Shown here: positions 50,043-58,189 of the stretch, one piece after another
Position numbering within the stretch: position 1 is the first letter of the stretch
Layout of the letters: every line of letters begins with the position of its first letter
Origin: Streptomyces acidiscabies
Lineage (GTDB): Bacteria > Actinomycetota > Actinomycetes > Streptomycetales > Streptomycetaceae
DNA: 64,000 nucleotides
Reading direction: 5' to 3'
NCBI RefSeq assembly: GCF_020010905.1
Contig: NZ_JAGJBY010000001.1
Location: forward strand, 1,074,001-1,138,000
Notes under the pieces: model-generated
The model's input: only the letters and a program-made list of their open reading frames with translations
Told to the model about the DNA's origin: nothing
Databases searched by the model: none
Position numbers and translations under genes: made by a program

Positions 50043-51236
50043 TCACGCCAGTTCAGGTGTTGTTACCCAACTGCCGTGCCTCATCACGCCCTTGAGGTCG
50101 AAGTTCTCGTCCAGGACTAGGAGGTCGGCGAGCTTGCCCGGTTCCAGTGAGCCGATCTCGTCCCAACGGCCCAGCAGGCGGGCCGGGTTGACGCACAGTG
50201 CCTGTACGGCGTCCTCGATCCGGATGCCGTCGATCGTCACCGCCCGCTTGAACGCGCGGTCCAGCGTCAGCGTCGAGCCCGCGATCGAGCCGCCCTCCAC
50301 CAACCTCGCGACGCCGTCGGTGACTTCGACCTCCAGCGGGCCCAGCAGGTACCTGCCGTCGCCGGTGCCGGCCGCGTCCATCGCGTCCGTGATGAACGCG
50401 ACGCGCTCCGCGCCGGCCAGCCGGAATGCCAACTCCAGTGCCGCCGGGTGGAGATGGGTGCCGTCGTTGATCAACTCGACCGTCACGCGCGGGTCTTCGA
50501 GCAGCGCCGCCACCGGTCCCGGAGCCCTGTGGCCCAGCGGGGGCATCGCGTTGAACAGGTGCGTCGCCACTGTCGCGCCTGCCTCGATCGCCTCCCTCGT
50601 CTGCTCGTACGTCGCGTCCGTGTGGCCGATCGCCGCGATCACTCCGTGGTCGGCGAGGAGTCTCACCGAGTCGATTCCGCCGGGGAGTTCGGTGGCCAGC
50701 GTCAGCATCTTGGCGTGGCCCCTTGCCGCGTCGATCAGCTTCCGTACGTCTGCCGGGTGCGGGTGTCGTAGCAGTGCCTCCGAGTGGGCTCCCTTTCGGC
50801 ACGGGGAGATGAACGGGCCCTCGAAGTGGATGCCGGCGATCTCTCCGTCCTCGGCGAACTCGCTGAGCATGGCGGCCTGTTGGGTGAGGACGTCCAGGTC
50901 GTTCGTCACCGTGGAGGCGACGAGGGTGGTGGTGCCGTGGGTTCGGTGAGTGTGGAGGGCCCTGCGTACGTCGTCGGCTGTGCCGGAGAAGGAGGCTCCG
51001 CCTCCGCCGTGGTTGTGGAGGTCTACGAAGCCGGGAATTACGTAGTGGCCGGTGAGGTCGATTCGGTGGGCGTTCTCGGGGGCCTCGGAGGTGATGTGCT
51101 TGCCGTGAACGGCGATGTCCTGGACGGCAGTTACGGAAGGGAGAACTGTTGTTGCGCCGGTGAGGATCGTGGTCGGGTGCGGGTTCGATGTGGCTTGTCG
51201 CGCAGTTCCCCGCGCCCCTGGGTTGGATGCCGTCAC
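50043..51236 (-). CDS. nagA: N-acetylglucosamine-6-phosphate deacetylase
   Basis: A 397-residue amidohydrolase that converts GlcNAc-6-phosphate to glucosamine-6-phosphate and acetate. Metal site words are GFVDLHNHGGGGASF, GIHFEGPFISP and AIGHTDATYEQ; FITDAMDAAGTGD holds the catalytic Asp. GTG 51236 has a strong GGAGGAAAC before it. Residues 6-20 ([15 protein letters not shown]) are encoded by a dispersed repeat element, so the N-terminus is not native to the family. It is downstream of nagK. In S. coelicolor nagK-nagA is a DasR-controlled unit for chitin-derived GlcNAc. Confidence 0.93.
   Translation of the reverse strand: MTASNPGARGTARQATSNPHPTTILTGATTVLPSVTAVQDIAVHGKHITSEAPENAHRIDLTGHYVIPGFVDLHNHGGGGASFSGTADDVRRALHTHRTHGTTTLVASTVTNDLDVLTQQAAMLSEFAEDGEIAGIHFEGPFISPCRKGAHSEALLRHPHPADVRKLIDAARGHAKMLTLATELPGGIDSVRLLADHGVIAAIGHTDATYEQTREAIEAGATVATHLFNAMPPLGHRAPGPVAALLEDPRVTVELINDGTHLHPAALELAFRLAGAERVAFITDAMDAAGTGDGRYLLGPLEVEVTDGVARLVEGGSIAGSTLTLDRAFKRAVTIDGIRIEDAVQALCVNPARLLGRWDEIGSLEPGKLADLLVLDENFDLKGVMRHGSWVTTPELA
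51196..51218 (-). repeat. type A dispersed element inside the nagA coding start
   Basis: GGGGCGCGGGGAACTGCGCG and its right flank read on the minus strand through codons 6-12 of nagA. The same core occurs at 54381, 54484, 54587 and 60639 on the plus strand and at about 53964 on the minus strand. Confidence 0.8.
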
Positions 51237-51352
51237 GGCGTTTCCTCCGTAGCCTTCGTTGAGGATCGGCGTGTGTGCTCGCCGTGGGCGGTCGCGCCCG
51301 CGCGGCGGAGCCGCACATCGACACAGCCCCTCGCCTCTGAGGTGGGTGCCAT
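51236..51352 (-). CDS. 38-codon reading frame between nagK and nagA
   Basis: The frame starts at ATG 51352, which overlaps the nagK stop as TAATG, and ends with a TGA that overlaps the nagA GTG start (GTGA). It contains a type B dispersed element (51288-51330) and ends in EETP, as nagK does. Its start context is a near copy (21 of 24 bases) of the nagA start context. It may be a remnant of the original nagA start that now couples the two genes by re-initiation. No homologous protein is expected. Confidence 0.4.
51288..51330 (-). repeat. type B dispersed element between nagK and nagA
   Basis: On the minus strand it reads GAGGGGCTGTGTCGATGTGC, then GGCTCCGCCGCGCGGGCGCG, nearly identical to the type B element at 60502 and related to those at 54121 and 54251. 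Confidence 0.8.
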
Positions 51353-52293
51353 TACGGCGTTTCCTCCATACCGGCCGATTCCTTGAGAAGATCCCACGCC
51401 ATCAGGCCTGCTCCCAGGCAGCCCGCCGTGTCGCCCAACGTCGCCGGGACGATCTCCGGGGGGTGTTGGAAGGTCACCCGGGCCCCGATTGCTTCCCGCA
51501 GTGGTGTGAACAGGGTGTCCCCCGATTCCGCCAAGCCCCCTCCGATCACGATCCTTGTCGGGTCCAGGAGTGTCAGGGCCGTCATCAAGCCGTCCGCGAG
51601 TGTTGTCACCGCTTGGTGCCAGACCTTCGCCGCCCTCGGGTCGCCCGCCTCCACCGCCTTTGCGCAGTCCGCCGCGTCCGCTGTGGGGTCGCCGGAGGCT
51701 CTTGCCCAGGATTCCGTCACCGCCGCCGCCGACGCGTATCGCTCCAGGCAGCCTCGTTGGCCGCAGGGGCAGGGGGCGCCTCCGGGGCGTACGACGATGT
51801 GGCCGATCTCGCCGGCGGAGCCGTGGGCGCCGGGGTCGATGCCCGTGGGGGTGCCGATCGCGCCTGCGATGCCGGTGCCTAGGGCCAGGAAGAGGAAGCG
51901 GGGGGTTTCGCGGGCGGCGCCCAGGCGGCCTTCTGCCAGGCCGCCCGTGCGTACGTCGTGGCCTAGTGCTGCGGGGGTACCGGTACGGGTCGCCAGGAGG
52001 TCGCGTAGGGGGACGTCGCGCCAGCCCAGGTTCGCGGCGTAGACGGCTACCCCTGAGGTCTCATCGATGATGCCGGGGACGGCGAGACCCGAGGCCAGGG
52101 CGGGTTCACCCAAGTGGCGTACCCCGTACGACCGGAGGTCCGCCGCGAAGTCGAGGATTCCCCCGATCACCGCCTCGGTGCCCCGCTCGCGGGCCGTGGG
52201 CCTGCGGTCGCGGTGCAGCAGCGCGCCGTCCGCGCCGACCAGGGCGCCCTTCATCGCGGTGCCGCCCACGTCGAGGGCGATGACATGTCTCAC
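51352..52293 (-). CDS. nagK: N-acetylglucosamine kinase (ROK family)
   Basis: A 313-residue ROK kinase. The N-terminal ATP site is ALDVGGTAMKGALV, LGHDVRTGGLAEG carries the catalytic Asp, and the ROK zinc motif is CPCGQRGCLERYAS with an upstream GEIGHIVV His. In S. coelicolor the equivalent gene SCO4285 encodes the GlcNAc kinase. ATG 52293. Upstream, dre-like sites at 52321-52354 lie between it and the divergent sugar-binding lipoprotein gene, pointing to DasR control. Confidence 0.92.
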   Translation of the reverse strand: MRHVIALDVGGTAMKGALVGADGALLHRDRRPTARERGTEAVIGGILDFAADLRSYGVRHLGEPALASGLAVPGIIDETSGVAVYAANLGWRDVPLRDLLATRTGTPAALGHDVRTGGLAEGRLGAARETPRFLFLALGTGIAGAIGTPTGIDPGAHGSAGEIGHIVVRPGGAPCPCGQRGCLERYASAAAVTESWARASGDPTADAADCAKAVEAGDPRAAKVWHQAVTTLADGLMTALTLLDPTRIVIGGGLAESGDTLFTPLREAIGARVTFQHPPEIVPATLGDTAGCLGAGLMAWDLLKESAGMEETP

Positions 52294-52320
52294 GGTGAAC
52301 AGTGTGGCCGAGGACCCCGG

Positions 52321-52336
52321 AGAGGTCTAGTCCACT
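52321..52336. promoter_or_regulatory. DasR-type dre operator, best site
   Basis: AGAGGTCTAGTCCACT matches 14 of 16 positions of the degenerate dre consensus A(G/C)TGGTCTAGACCA(G/C)T. It lies 28 bp before nagK and about 56 bp before the divergent sugar-binding gene. A weaker second site follows at 52339-52354 (GGTGGTGTAGACCTTG). Confidence 0.75.
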
Positions 52337-52392
52337 GAGGTGGTGTAGACCTTGATCCGACTATCGGACAAGTGTTTGTGGAGTGGACAGCA

Positions 52393-53661
52393 GTGGTGCA
52401 GAGGGGTTGGGTCGGGGCCTTGGCCGCGTTGGGTATGACGGTGGCTGTCGGGGGGTGTGGGGTACTCGGGAGTGACTCCGACCGGGTGAGCCTCAGACTC
52501 GTCGCCGCGGACTACGGGGACAGCGCGGCCAACAGCTCCACCAAGTACTGGGACAAGCTGACCAAGGCGTACGAGGAGAAGCACCCCGACGTCGACGTCC
52601 AGGTCAGCGTGTACTCCTGGAACGACGTCGACAGCAAGGTCAAGGCCATGGTCGACGACGGGAACGCGCCCGACATGGCGCAGATCGGGTCGTACGCCGA
52701 CTACGCCGACCGCGGTCTCCTCTACAAGGCCGGTGACCTGCTCTCCATCCCCACCCAGGCCGACTTCGTCTCCCAGCTCGCCAACGCGGGCAAGGTGCGC
52801 GGGCAGCAGTACGGGATGCCCTTCGCCTCCTCCACCCGGCTCCTCTTCTACAACAAGGGGCTCTTCGCCAAGGCTGGGATCAGCGAGCCGCCCACGACGT
52901 GGGACGAACTCGCCGCCGACGCAGCGAAGTTGAAGGACGCGGGGGTGTCGTACCCGTACGCCCTTCCCCTCGGGCCCGAGGAGGCGCAGGCCGAGGCCAT
53001 GCAGTGGATGCTCAGCGGGGGTGGGGGGTACACCTCCGCCGCCGGGACCTACAGCCTCGACTCCGTCGAGAACGTCCAGACCTTCGAGTGGCTCCAGAAG
53101 AAGCTGGTCGACAAGGGGCTGACCGGGCCGGTCGCGCCCGCGAAGCTCAACCGTGCCACCGTGTTCTCCTCCTTCGCCGCCGGTGATGTCGGCATGCTCA
53201 TCGGGCATCCCTCGCTCATGAAAATGGCCCGGGACAAGGGAGTTCAGTACGGGATGGTGCCCATGCCCGGGAAGGCCGGGGTTCGGCCGCTCACCATGGG
53301 GGTCGCCGACTGGATGACCGCGTTCAAGCAGCACGGGAACCAGTCCGAGATCGGCAAGTTCCTCGACTTCGTGTACGACGAGGACAACGTGCTCGCGTTC
53401 TCCCGGGAGTACGACCTGCTGCCGGTGACGTCCTCCGCGTCCGCGGTGATGAGTACGGCACCTGAGGACCGCGACCTCGAACCCTTCCTGGAGCAGCTGC
53501 CGCTCTCCGAGTCGTACCCCGTGGGTCGTACGTCCTGGGCCACCGTCGCGGCGTCCATCAAGAAGGGCATCGGCAGTGCTGTGGCTCCGGGGGTACGTCC
53601 CGACGACGTGCTGCGCAGGCTGGAGACGGAGGCGATGGCTGCGGAGAGCGGGGTGTCGTAA
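52393..53661 (+). CDS. ABC-type sugar-binding lipoprotein (orphan)
   Basis: A 422-residue extracellular solute-binding protein, family 1. The lipoprotein signal ends VAVGGC-GV. The mature part has LRLVAADYGDSAANSSTKYW, APDMAQIGSYADYADRG, YGMPFASSTRLLFYNK and WDELAADAAKLKDAG, typical of maltose/N-acetyl-sugar binders. No permease or ATPase genes are adjacent, so it must use a transporter encoded elsewhere. The start is uncertain: GTG 52393 has GGAG 9 nt upstream; GTG 52372 is the longest option. Divergent from nagK across dre sites, so probably DasR-controlled. Confidence 0.88.
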   Translation: MVQRGWVGALAALGMTVAVGGCGVLGSDSDRVSLRLVAADYGDSAANSSTKYWDKLTKAYEEKHPDVDVQVSVYSWNDVDSKVKAMVDDGNAPDMAQIGSYADYADRGLLYKAGDLLSIPTQADFVSQLANAGKVRGQQYGMPFASSTRLLFYNKGLFAKAGISEPPTTWDELAADAAKLKDAGVSYPYALPLGPEEAQAEAMQWMLSGGGGYTSAAGTYSLDSVENVQTFEWLQKKLVDKGLTGPVAPAKLNRATVFSSFAAGDVGMLIGHPSLMKMARDKGVQYGMVPMPGKAGVRPLTMGVADWMTAFKQHGNQSEIGKFLDFVYDEDNVLAFSREYDLLPVTSSASAVMSTAPEDRDLEPFLEQLPLSESYPVGRTSWATVAASIKKGIGSAVAPGVRPDDVLRRLETEAMAAESGVS

Positions 53662-53681
53662 CCGGGGACTACTGTCGGGGT

Positions 53682-53915
53682 ATGCCACACCCCGACTTGG
53701 GCCGCCGCGAGCAGGACATCCTGGCGTTGGAGCGCCGCTCGTTCCCCAGCCCCGGCATAAAGGAACGCGCGATCCGCGAGGACCTGGGGATGTCCCCCGT
53801 CCACTACTACCAACTCCTCAACGCACTGCTGGACGACCCCAGGGCACTGGCAACGGACCCGGTAACGGTGAACCGCCTACGGCGAGTGCGGGAGGGACGC
53901 CGGGAGGAGCGGTAG
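53682..53915 (+). CDS. DUF3263 family protein
   Basis: A 77-residue helical protein: DLGRREQDILALERRSFPSP, then GIKERAIREDLGMSPVHYYQ and LLNALLDDPRALATDPVTVN. It matches DUF3263, small actinobacterial proteins with an HTH-like fold and no known role. It starts 20 bp after the lipoprotein stop and could be co-transcribed. Confidence 0.9.
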   Translation: MPHPDLGRREQDILALERRSFPSPGIKERAIREDLGMSPVHYYQLLNALLDDPRALATDPVTVNRLRRVREGRREER

Positions 53916-54649
53916 GGGGAGGGTGGTGCGGAAGGTTTCGGGCTGCGGGCCGGTGGGGGGCTGGTCGCGCAGTTCCCCGCGCCCCTAAAAAACAACCAGC
54001 CACCCGGCACATAGAGCCCAACGAACCCGCACCCGTAGTCCTTTAGGGGGCTGTGTCGATGTGCGGCTACCGCCGCGTGGGCGCTACCGACCCCGACGGA
54101 CCCGCAGATGTAGTCCTTTAGGGGCGCGGGGCTGTATCGATGTGCGGCTACCGCCGCGTGGGCGCGAGCAACCACATACAGCCCCGCACCCGAAGTCCCT
54201 TGGGGCGGGCCGACCGTTCGTGGTCGACGCTGGGGGACCGGTCGTTGTTAGGGGCGCGGGGCTGTCTCGATGTGTGGCTACCGCCGCGCGGGCGCGAGCA
54301 ACCACATACGGCCCGCACCCGAAGTCCCTCAGGGCGGGCCGACCTGTTCGTGGTCGGCGCCGGGTGACCAGTCGTTGCTAGGGGCGCGGGGAACTGCGCG
54401 ATCAGCCCCCACCGGCCCGCACCCGAAGTCCCTCGGGCGGGCCGACCTATTTGTGGTCGACGCCGGGTGACCGATTTTTGTTAGGGGCGCGGGGAACTGC
54501 GCAAGAAACCACACACAGCCCGCAGCCGAAGTCCCTCGGGACAGGCCGACCTATTCGTGGTCGACGCCGGTGACCAGTCGTTGCTAGGGGCGCGGGGAAC
54601 TGCGCGACCAGCCCCACTCAACCCGCACCCAACCCTCTACTGTCGACCC
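53916..54649. repeat. modular tandem repeat array (130-bp and 103-bp units)
   Basis: This 734-bp gene-free stretch is almost entirely repeats. An inverted type A core lies at about 53964-53987 and a degenerate type B unit begins near 54043. Units starting with GGGGCGCGGGG follow at 54121, 54251, 54381, 54484 and 54587. The first two are type B (core CTGTATCGATGTGCGGCTAC), each 130 bp. The next two are type A (core AACTGCGCGA), each 103 bp. The last is a truncated type A. Types share the 3' part (CCCGCACCCGAAGTCCCT, then GGCCGACC...GTGGTCG). Any frame annotated here would be spurious. Confidence 0.85.
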
Positions 54650-55453
54650 ATGGGTACCCACCTAAAACCCCCCGCCCACCAAGCCCTGACCACCATCCGC
54701 ACCCACCCCTCCCACTCCCTCCTAGCCTTCGACTTCGACGGCACCCTCGCCCCCATCGTCGACGACCCGGAGAAGTCCCGCCCCTACCCCGGCGCCCTCG
54801 AAGCCCTCGCCGCCCTCGCAGAGAAGGGTGCGCGTATCGCCGTTATTACCGGCCGCCCCGCCGAAGTAGCCGTCCGCTACGGCCAGTTCGAGGGCATCGC
54901 AGGGATGACCGTGCTCGGACATTACGGCGCCGAGCGCTGGGAGCAGCGCACGGGGCAGATCACCGCCCCTCCCCCTCCCCCCGCCCTGGACGACGTACGG
55001 CGAGAACTCCCCGGCATCCTCGGCACCACCGACGCCTGGGTCGAGGAGAAGGGGCGAGCCGTTGCCGTGCATACCCGGCGTGCGAAAGATCCGCAGGGAC
55101 TGTGGGAGACCCTGCGGGAGCCGATCACCCAACTCGCCACCCGGCATGGGCTGATCGTCGAGCCGGGCCGGATGGTCCTGGAGATCAGGCCCGCCGGGAT
55201 GGACAAGGGGGCCGCGTTGAGGAGCCTCGTCGAGGAGACCGGCGTCACCGCGGTGCTGTACGCCGGCGACGACCTCGGCGACCTCCCCGCCTTCGACGCC
55301 GTGGACGCCCTCCGCGCCAACAACACCCCCGGCGTCCTGATTTGCAGCGGCAGCAACGAAGTAACCGCTCTCAGCAACAGGGCGGACCTGATCGTGGACG
55401 GTCCCCCCGGAGTCGTAGAACTCCTGACTCAGCTGGTCAACGACGCCAGCTGA
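54650..55453 (+). CDS. otsB: trehalose-6-phosphate phosphatase
   Basis: A 267-residue HAD phosphatase that makes trehalose from trehalose 6-phosphate. Motif I FDFDGTLAPIVDDPEK is at about residues 26-41, motif II AVITGRPAEVA, and motif IV VLYAGDDLGDLPAFDAVD; GHYGAERW is an OtsB landmark. ATG 54650 follows TACTGT by 5 nt, so the transcript is probably leaderless; upstream in-frame codons are translated repeat sequence. The 3' end overlaps convergent otsA by 25 bp. Confidence 0.95.
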   Translation: MGTHLKPPAHQALTTIRTHPSHSLLAFDFDGTLAPIVDDPEKSRPYPGALEALAALAEKGARIAVITGRPAEVAVRYGQFEGIAGMTVLGHYGAERWEQRTGQITAPPPPPALDDVRRELPGILGTTDAWVEEKGRAVAVHTRRAKDPQGLWETLREPITQLATRHGLIVEPGRMVLEIRPAGMDKGAALRSLVEETGVTAVLYAGDDLGDLPAFDAVDALRANNTPGVLICSGSNEVTALSNRADLIVDGPPGVVELLTQLVNDAS

Positions 55454-56802
55454 TCCAGGAACCACTGGGTCGGCGGCAGAGCGGTAGCCGCAGCAGCAAG
55501 CCGCTTCGTCCGCTCCGCCCTCTCCTCACGCGGCATGGAGAGGGCCGAGTGGAGGGCGTCGGAGGTCTCCAGGATGTCGTACGGATTGACGGTGATCGCG
55601 TCGTCGCCCAGCTCCCAGTACGCCCCCGCCTCCCGCGAAAGGACCAGAGCGCACCCCTCGTCGGAGACGACAGGCACCTCCTTGGCGACAAGGTTCATGC
55701 CGTCCCGGATCGGATTGACGAGGGCGACATCCGCGAGGCGATACGCCGCGAGGGACCGCGCGAAGTCATCCTTGAGATGGAGCAGTACGGGGGTCCAAGT
55801 AGCCGTCCCGTAGACGGAGTTGATCTCGTCGGCGACCCGCTGGACCTCGTCCATGTAGTCCCGGTACACCTTGAGGTCCTGCCGCGAGGGATACGCGAAA
55901 GCTACGTGAACCACACGGTCCCGCCACTCGGGGCGGGTGTCGAGCAGATGCCGGTAGGCCAGTAGCCCCCGCACGATGTTCTTGGACAGCTCGGTCCGGT
56001 CGACACGGACGACAGCGAGCCGCCCCTCCCCGATCTCCGCACGCAGGGACGCGATCCGGTCCCGCACGTCGGCCTGGTGCGCGCGGTCGCGAAGGAAGTC
56101 GGCGTCGGCGCCGAGGGGATGCACCCCGATCCCGGTCGACCCGGTCCCGTCGGGACAACAGGACGCGAACGCGTCGGCCCACCGCCGCGTGAGGAACCCC
56201 AGCTGGTCGGCGGACAGCATGCTGGTCAGGAGCTGCGTACGGATGTCGTCGGGAAGCAGCGCGAAGTAGTCCGGCGGAGCCCAGGGCGTGTGCGAGAAGT
56301 GACCGATCCGCAGATCGGGCCGCAACTCCCGCAGCATGCCGGGCACGAGGCACAGGTGGTAGTCCTGTACGAGTACGGCGGCCCCCTCGGCCGCCCCCTC
56401 CGCCAGCGCCTCCGCGAACGCCCGGTTGTACGCCTCGTAAGACACCCACTGCCGCCTGAACTCCGCGTCGAACACGGGCTCCAGCGGCGTCTGGTACAGC
56501 ATGTGGTGGACGAACCACAGCACGGAGTTGGCGATGCCGTTGTACGCGTCGGCGTGCACGTCGGCGGGGATGTCGAGCATCCGCGTCCCCGGCTCGCCGA
56601 TCCCTCGGCGTACGGCCTCACGGTCGCCGTCGGACAGCGCGCTGCACACCCACAGCGCACCGGAGTCCGAGTCGATCGCGGAGAGCCCGGAGACGACCCC
56701 GCCGCCGCCGCGCTTGGCGTGCAGCGCGCCGTCGTCGCCGACGGAGTAGGAGACGGGGCCCCGGTTGGAGGCGACGAGCACACGCGAAGCACCGAACGTC
56801 AT
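55429..56802 (-). CDS. otsA: trehalose-6-phosphate synthase
   Basis: A 457-residue GT20 glycosyltransferase that joins glucose (from UDP- or GDP-glucose) to glucose 6-phosphate. VLVASNRGPVSY and a Gly-rich loop (RGGGGVVSGL) open the protein. VLVQDYHLCLVPGML and GHFSHTPWAPPDYFALLP are acceptor-site motifs. VRVDRTELSKNIVRGLLAY and RDGMNLVAKEVPV bind the nucleotide sugar. Start ATG 56802. Its end overlaps otsB tail to tail, so the two genes of one pathway are convergent rather than in one operon. Confidence 0.95.
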   Translation of the reverse strand: MTFGASRVLVASNRGPVSYSVGDDGALHAKRGGGGVVSGLSAIDSDSGALWVCSALSDGDREAVRRGIGEPGTRMLDIPADVHADAYNGIANSVLWFVHHMLYQTPLEPVFDAEFRRQWVSYEAYNRAFAEALAEGAAEGAAVLVQDYHLCLVPGMLRELRPDLRIGHFSHTPWAPPDYFALLPDDIRTQLLTSMLSADQLGFLTRRWADAFASCCPDGTGSTGIGVHPLGADADFLRDRAHQADVRDRIASLRAEIGEGRLAVVRVDRTELSKNIVRGLLAYRHLLDTRPEWRDRVVHVAFAYPSRQDLKVYRDYMDEVQRVADEINSVYGTATWTPVLLHLKDDFARSLAAYRLADVALVNPIRDGMNLVAKEVPVVSDEGCALVLSREAGAYWELGDDAITVNPYDILETSDALHSALSMPREERAERTKRLAAAATALPPTQWFLDQLASLTS

Positions 56803-56879
56803 ACGCCCAACCTAGCCAGACGCTGCGCTGCTCAAACGTTCGGAACGTATACGTGGCATGGGACTCAGGGGTATGCAGC

Positions 56880-56905
56880 CCTCAAGTACTAACCGGGTAC
56901 ACCCC
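56880..56905. repeat. short dispersed element at a gene 3' end
   Basis: CCTCAAGTACTAACCGGGTA between otsA and gpgS closely matches CCTCAGGTATTACCCGGGTA at 29857-29876 after gnd, and resembles sequences at 14596 and 63663. All lie on the plus strand. Confidence 0.55.
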
Positions 56906-56914
56906 GAGAGCCAC

Positions 56915-57859
56915 TCACGCGACCTTCCGCCTCGCGTACTCCGCGATCTCCACCATCGGCGGCCTCTCCTCCGTATCCACCGAATACGTCCGCGCCTCGA
57001 ACCCGCCCTCGCTCCGCTCGAACTGGGTCAGCGCCGGACGGATCAAGTGCCCGCGCGCCAGCCGCAGTTGAGCCGTACGGTAGATCGCCGCCGACATCCG
57101 CCCCAGCGCCTGCCCGTCCTGGTGGCGATGCTTGCGCACCCCGATATCGACCTGGGCCAGAGCGTCGAGGCCCACCAGATGCAGGGCGTCGACCAACATG
57201 CCCAGCTCGACCCCGTACCCCACCGGGAACGGAAGCTGCTCCAGCAGACTCCGCCGGGCCGCGTACTCGCCCCCCAACGGCTGGACAAACCCCGCGAGTT
57301 GAGGCCAGTGCATGTTCAGCAGCGGGCGCGCCATCAGCTCCGTCACCCGCCCGCCCTGCCCCGCCGCGCCGGCGAGGGGACGGTCGTACATGCCCTTCAC
57401 CAGATCGACGTCCGGATCGGTCAGCAGTGGACCCACGATCCCGGAGACGAAGTCGGAGGAGAAGTCGCGCAGGTCCGCGTCGATGAAGCAGACGATGTCG
57501 CCGGTGGTGGCGAGCAGGGACCGCCAGAGCACCTCGCCCTTGCCGGGGACGGCGGGGATGCGGGGCAGGATCGCGTCGCGATGGACGACGCGCGCGCCCG
57601 CGGACGCCGCGACCGACGCCGTACGGTCCGTCGAACCGGAGTCGACGACGACGAGCTCGTCGATCAGCGGCACCTGGAGCATCAGGTCGTGGCGGATGAC
57701 CGCGACGATGTCACCGACCGTCGCCTCCTCGTTCAGCGCGGGGAGGACCACGGAGACGGTCAGACCGGTGGCCCGCTTCGCCGCCATGATCCGGTGGAGG
57801 GGGCGGTCGGTCACCGACCAGGAGCGGGTGGCCAGCCAGCGCTCGGCTTCTTCCAGCAC
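56915..57859 (-). CDS. gpgS: glucosyl-3-phosphoglycerate synthase
   Basis: A 314-residue GT-A (GT81) transferase that makes glucosyl-3-phosphoglycerate from NDP-glucose and 3-phosphoglycerate. SVVLPALNEEATVGDIV is the N-terminal motif, CFIDADLRDFSSDFV holds the metal-binding DAD, and VKGMYDRPLAG and QPLGGEYAARRSLLEQLPF are family landmarks. GTG 57859 is chosen, giving the usual LEEAERWLATRSWS start with AGGAG 9 nt upstream; a start at 57907 adds 16 residues. Product leads to glucosylglycerate, a compatible solute. Confidence 0.88.
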   Translation of the reverse strand: MLEEAERWLATRSWSVTDRPLHRIMAAKRATGLTVSVVLPALNEEATVGDIVAVIRHDLMLQVPLIDELVVVDSGSTDRTASVAASAGARVVHRDAILPRIPAVPGKGEVLWRSLLATTGDIVCFIDADLRDFSSDFVSGIVGPLLTDPDVDLVKGMYDRPLAGAAGQGGRVTELMARPLLNMHWPQLAGFVQPLGGEYAARRSLLEQLPFPVGYGVELGMLVDALHLVGLDALAQVDIGVRKHRHQDGQALGRMSAAIYRTAQLRLARGHLIRPALTQFERSEGGFEARTYSVDTEERPPMVEIAEYARRKVA

Positions 57860-58023
57860 AGTCAGCGGCTCCTCACTGTCACGGTCACACTGCGACGTGT
57901 GATCCATCTCGCGCCTCGGACGACTATCTCAACTGTCGTGGCCTTCGGTTACAGTCTTGAACAACGCTGGTGACCATCGCATGTCGGGGGCGCCAGGCGG
58001 ACAGCTCCACCCATAACTTCATA

Positions 58024-58171
58024 CCGCTCATCCAGAGGGGCAGAGGGATACGGCCCGATGAAGCCCCGGCAACCCTCCAGCCGGTCTCGTGCGTGATCAC
58101 GCAGCGAGGCTCCCGGCTAGGGAAGGTGCCAAATCCGTCTCACGGCGAGATGCGTCGTGAGGAAGATGAGG
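58024..58171 (+). promoter_or_regulatory. SAM-I (S-box) riboswitch upstream of thrC
   Basis: The leader has the S-box core: CTCATCCAGAGGGGCAGAGG, then GGCCCGATGAAGCCCCGGCA and ACCCTCC, a variable P3/P4 region, and AGGGAAGGTGCCAAATCC. P1 can form between CTCATC (58027-58032) and GATGAG (58165-58170). The 3' strand of P1 runs into GAGGAGAAAGG just before thrC, so SAM binding could block ribosome access. Low SAM would raise threonine synthase. Confidence 0.9.
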
Positions 58172-58189
58172 AGAAAGGGCCTCGCCTCC

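Noticed and set aside
54140..54470. Short open frames within the repeat array
   Set aside because: They arise from the GC-rich repeat units, have no ribosome sites and no recognisable protein content.
53930..54640. CRISPR array
   Set aside because: Repeat units are 103-130 bp with conserved sequence throughout and no unique spacers; no cas genes are nearby.
54557..54649. Longer otsB start at 54557
   Set aside because: The extra codons are translated type A repeat sequence (GARGTARPAP), and a leaderless-type -10 lies just before ATG 54650.
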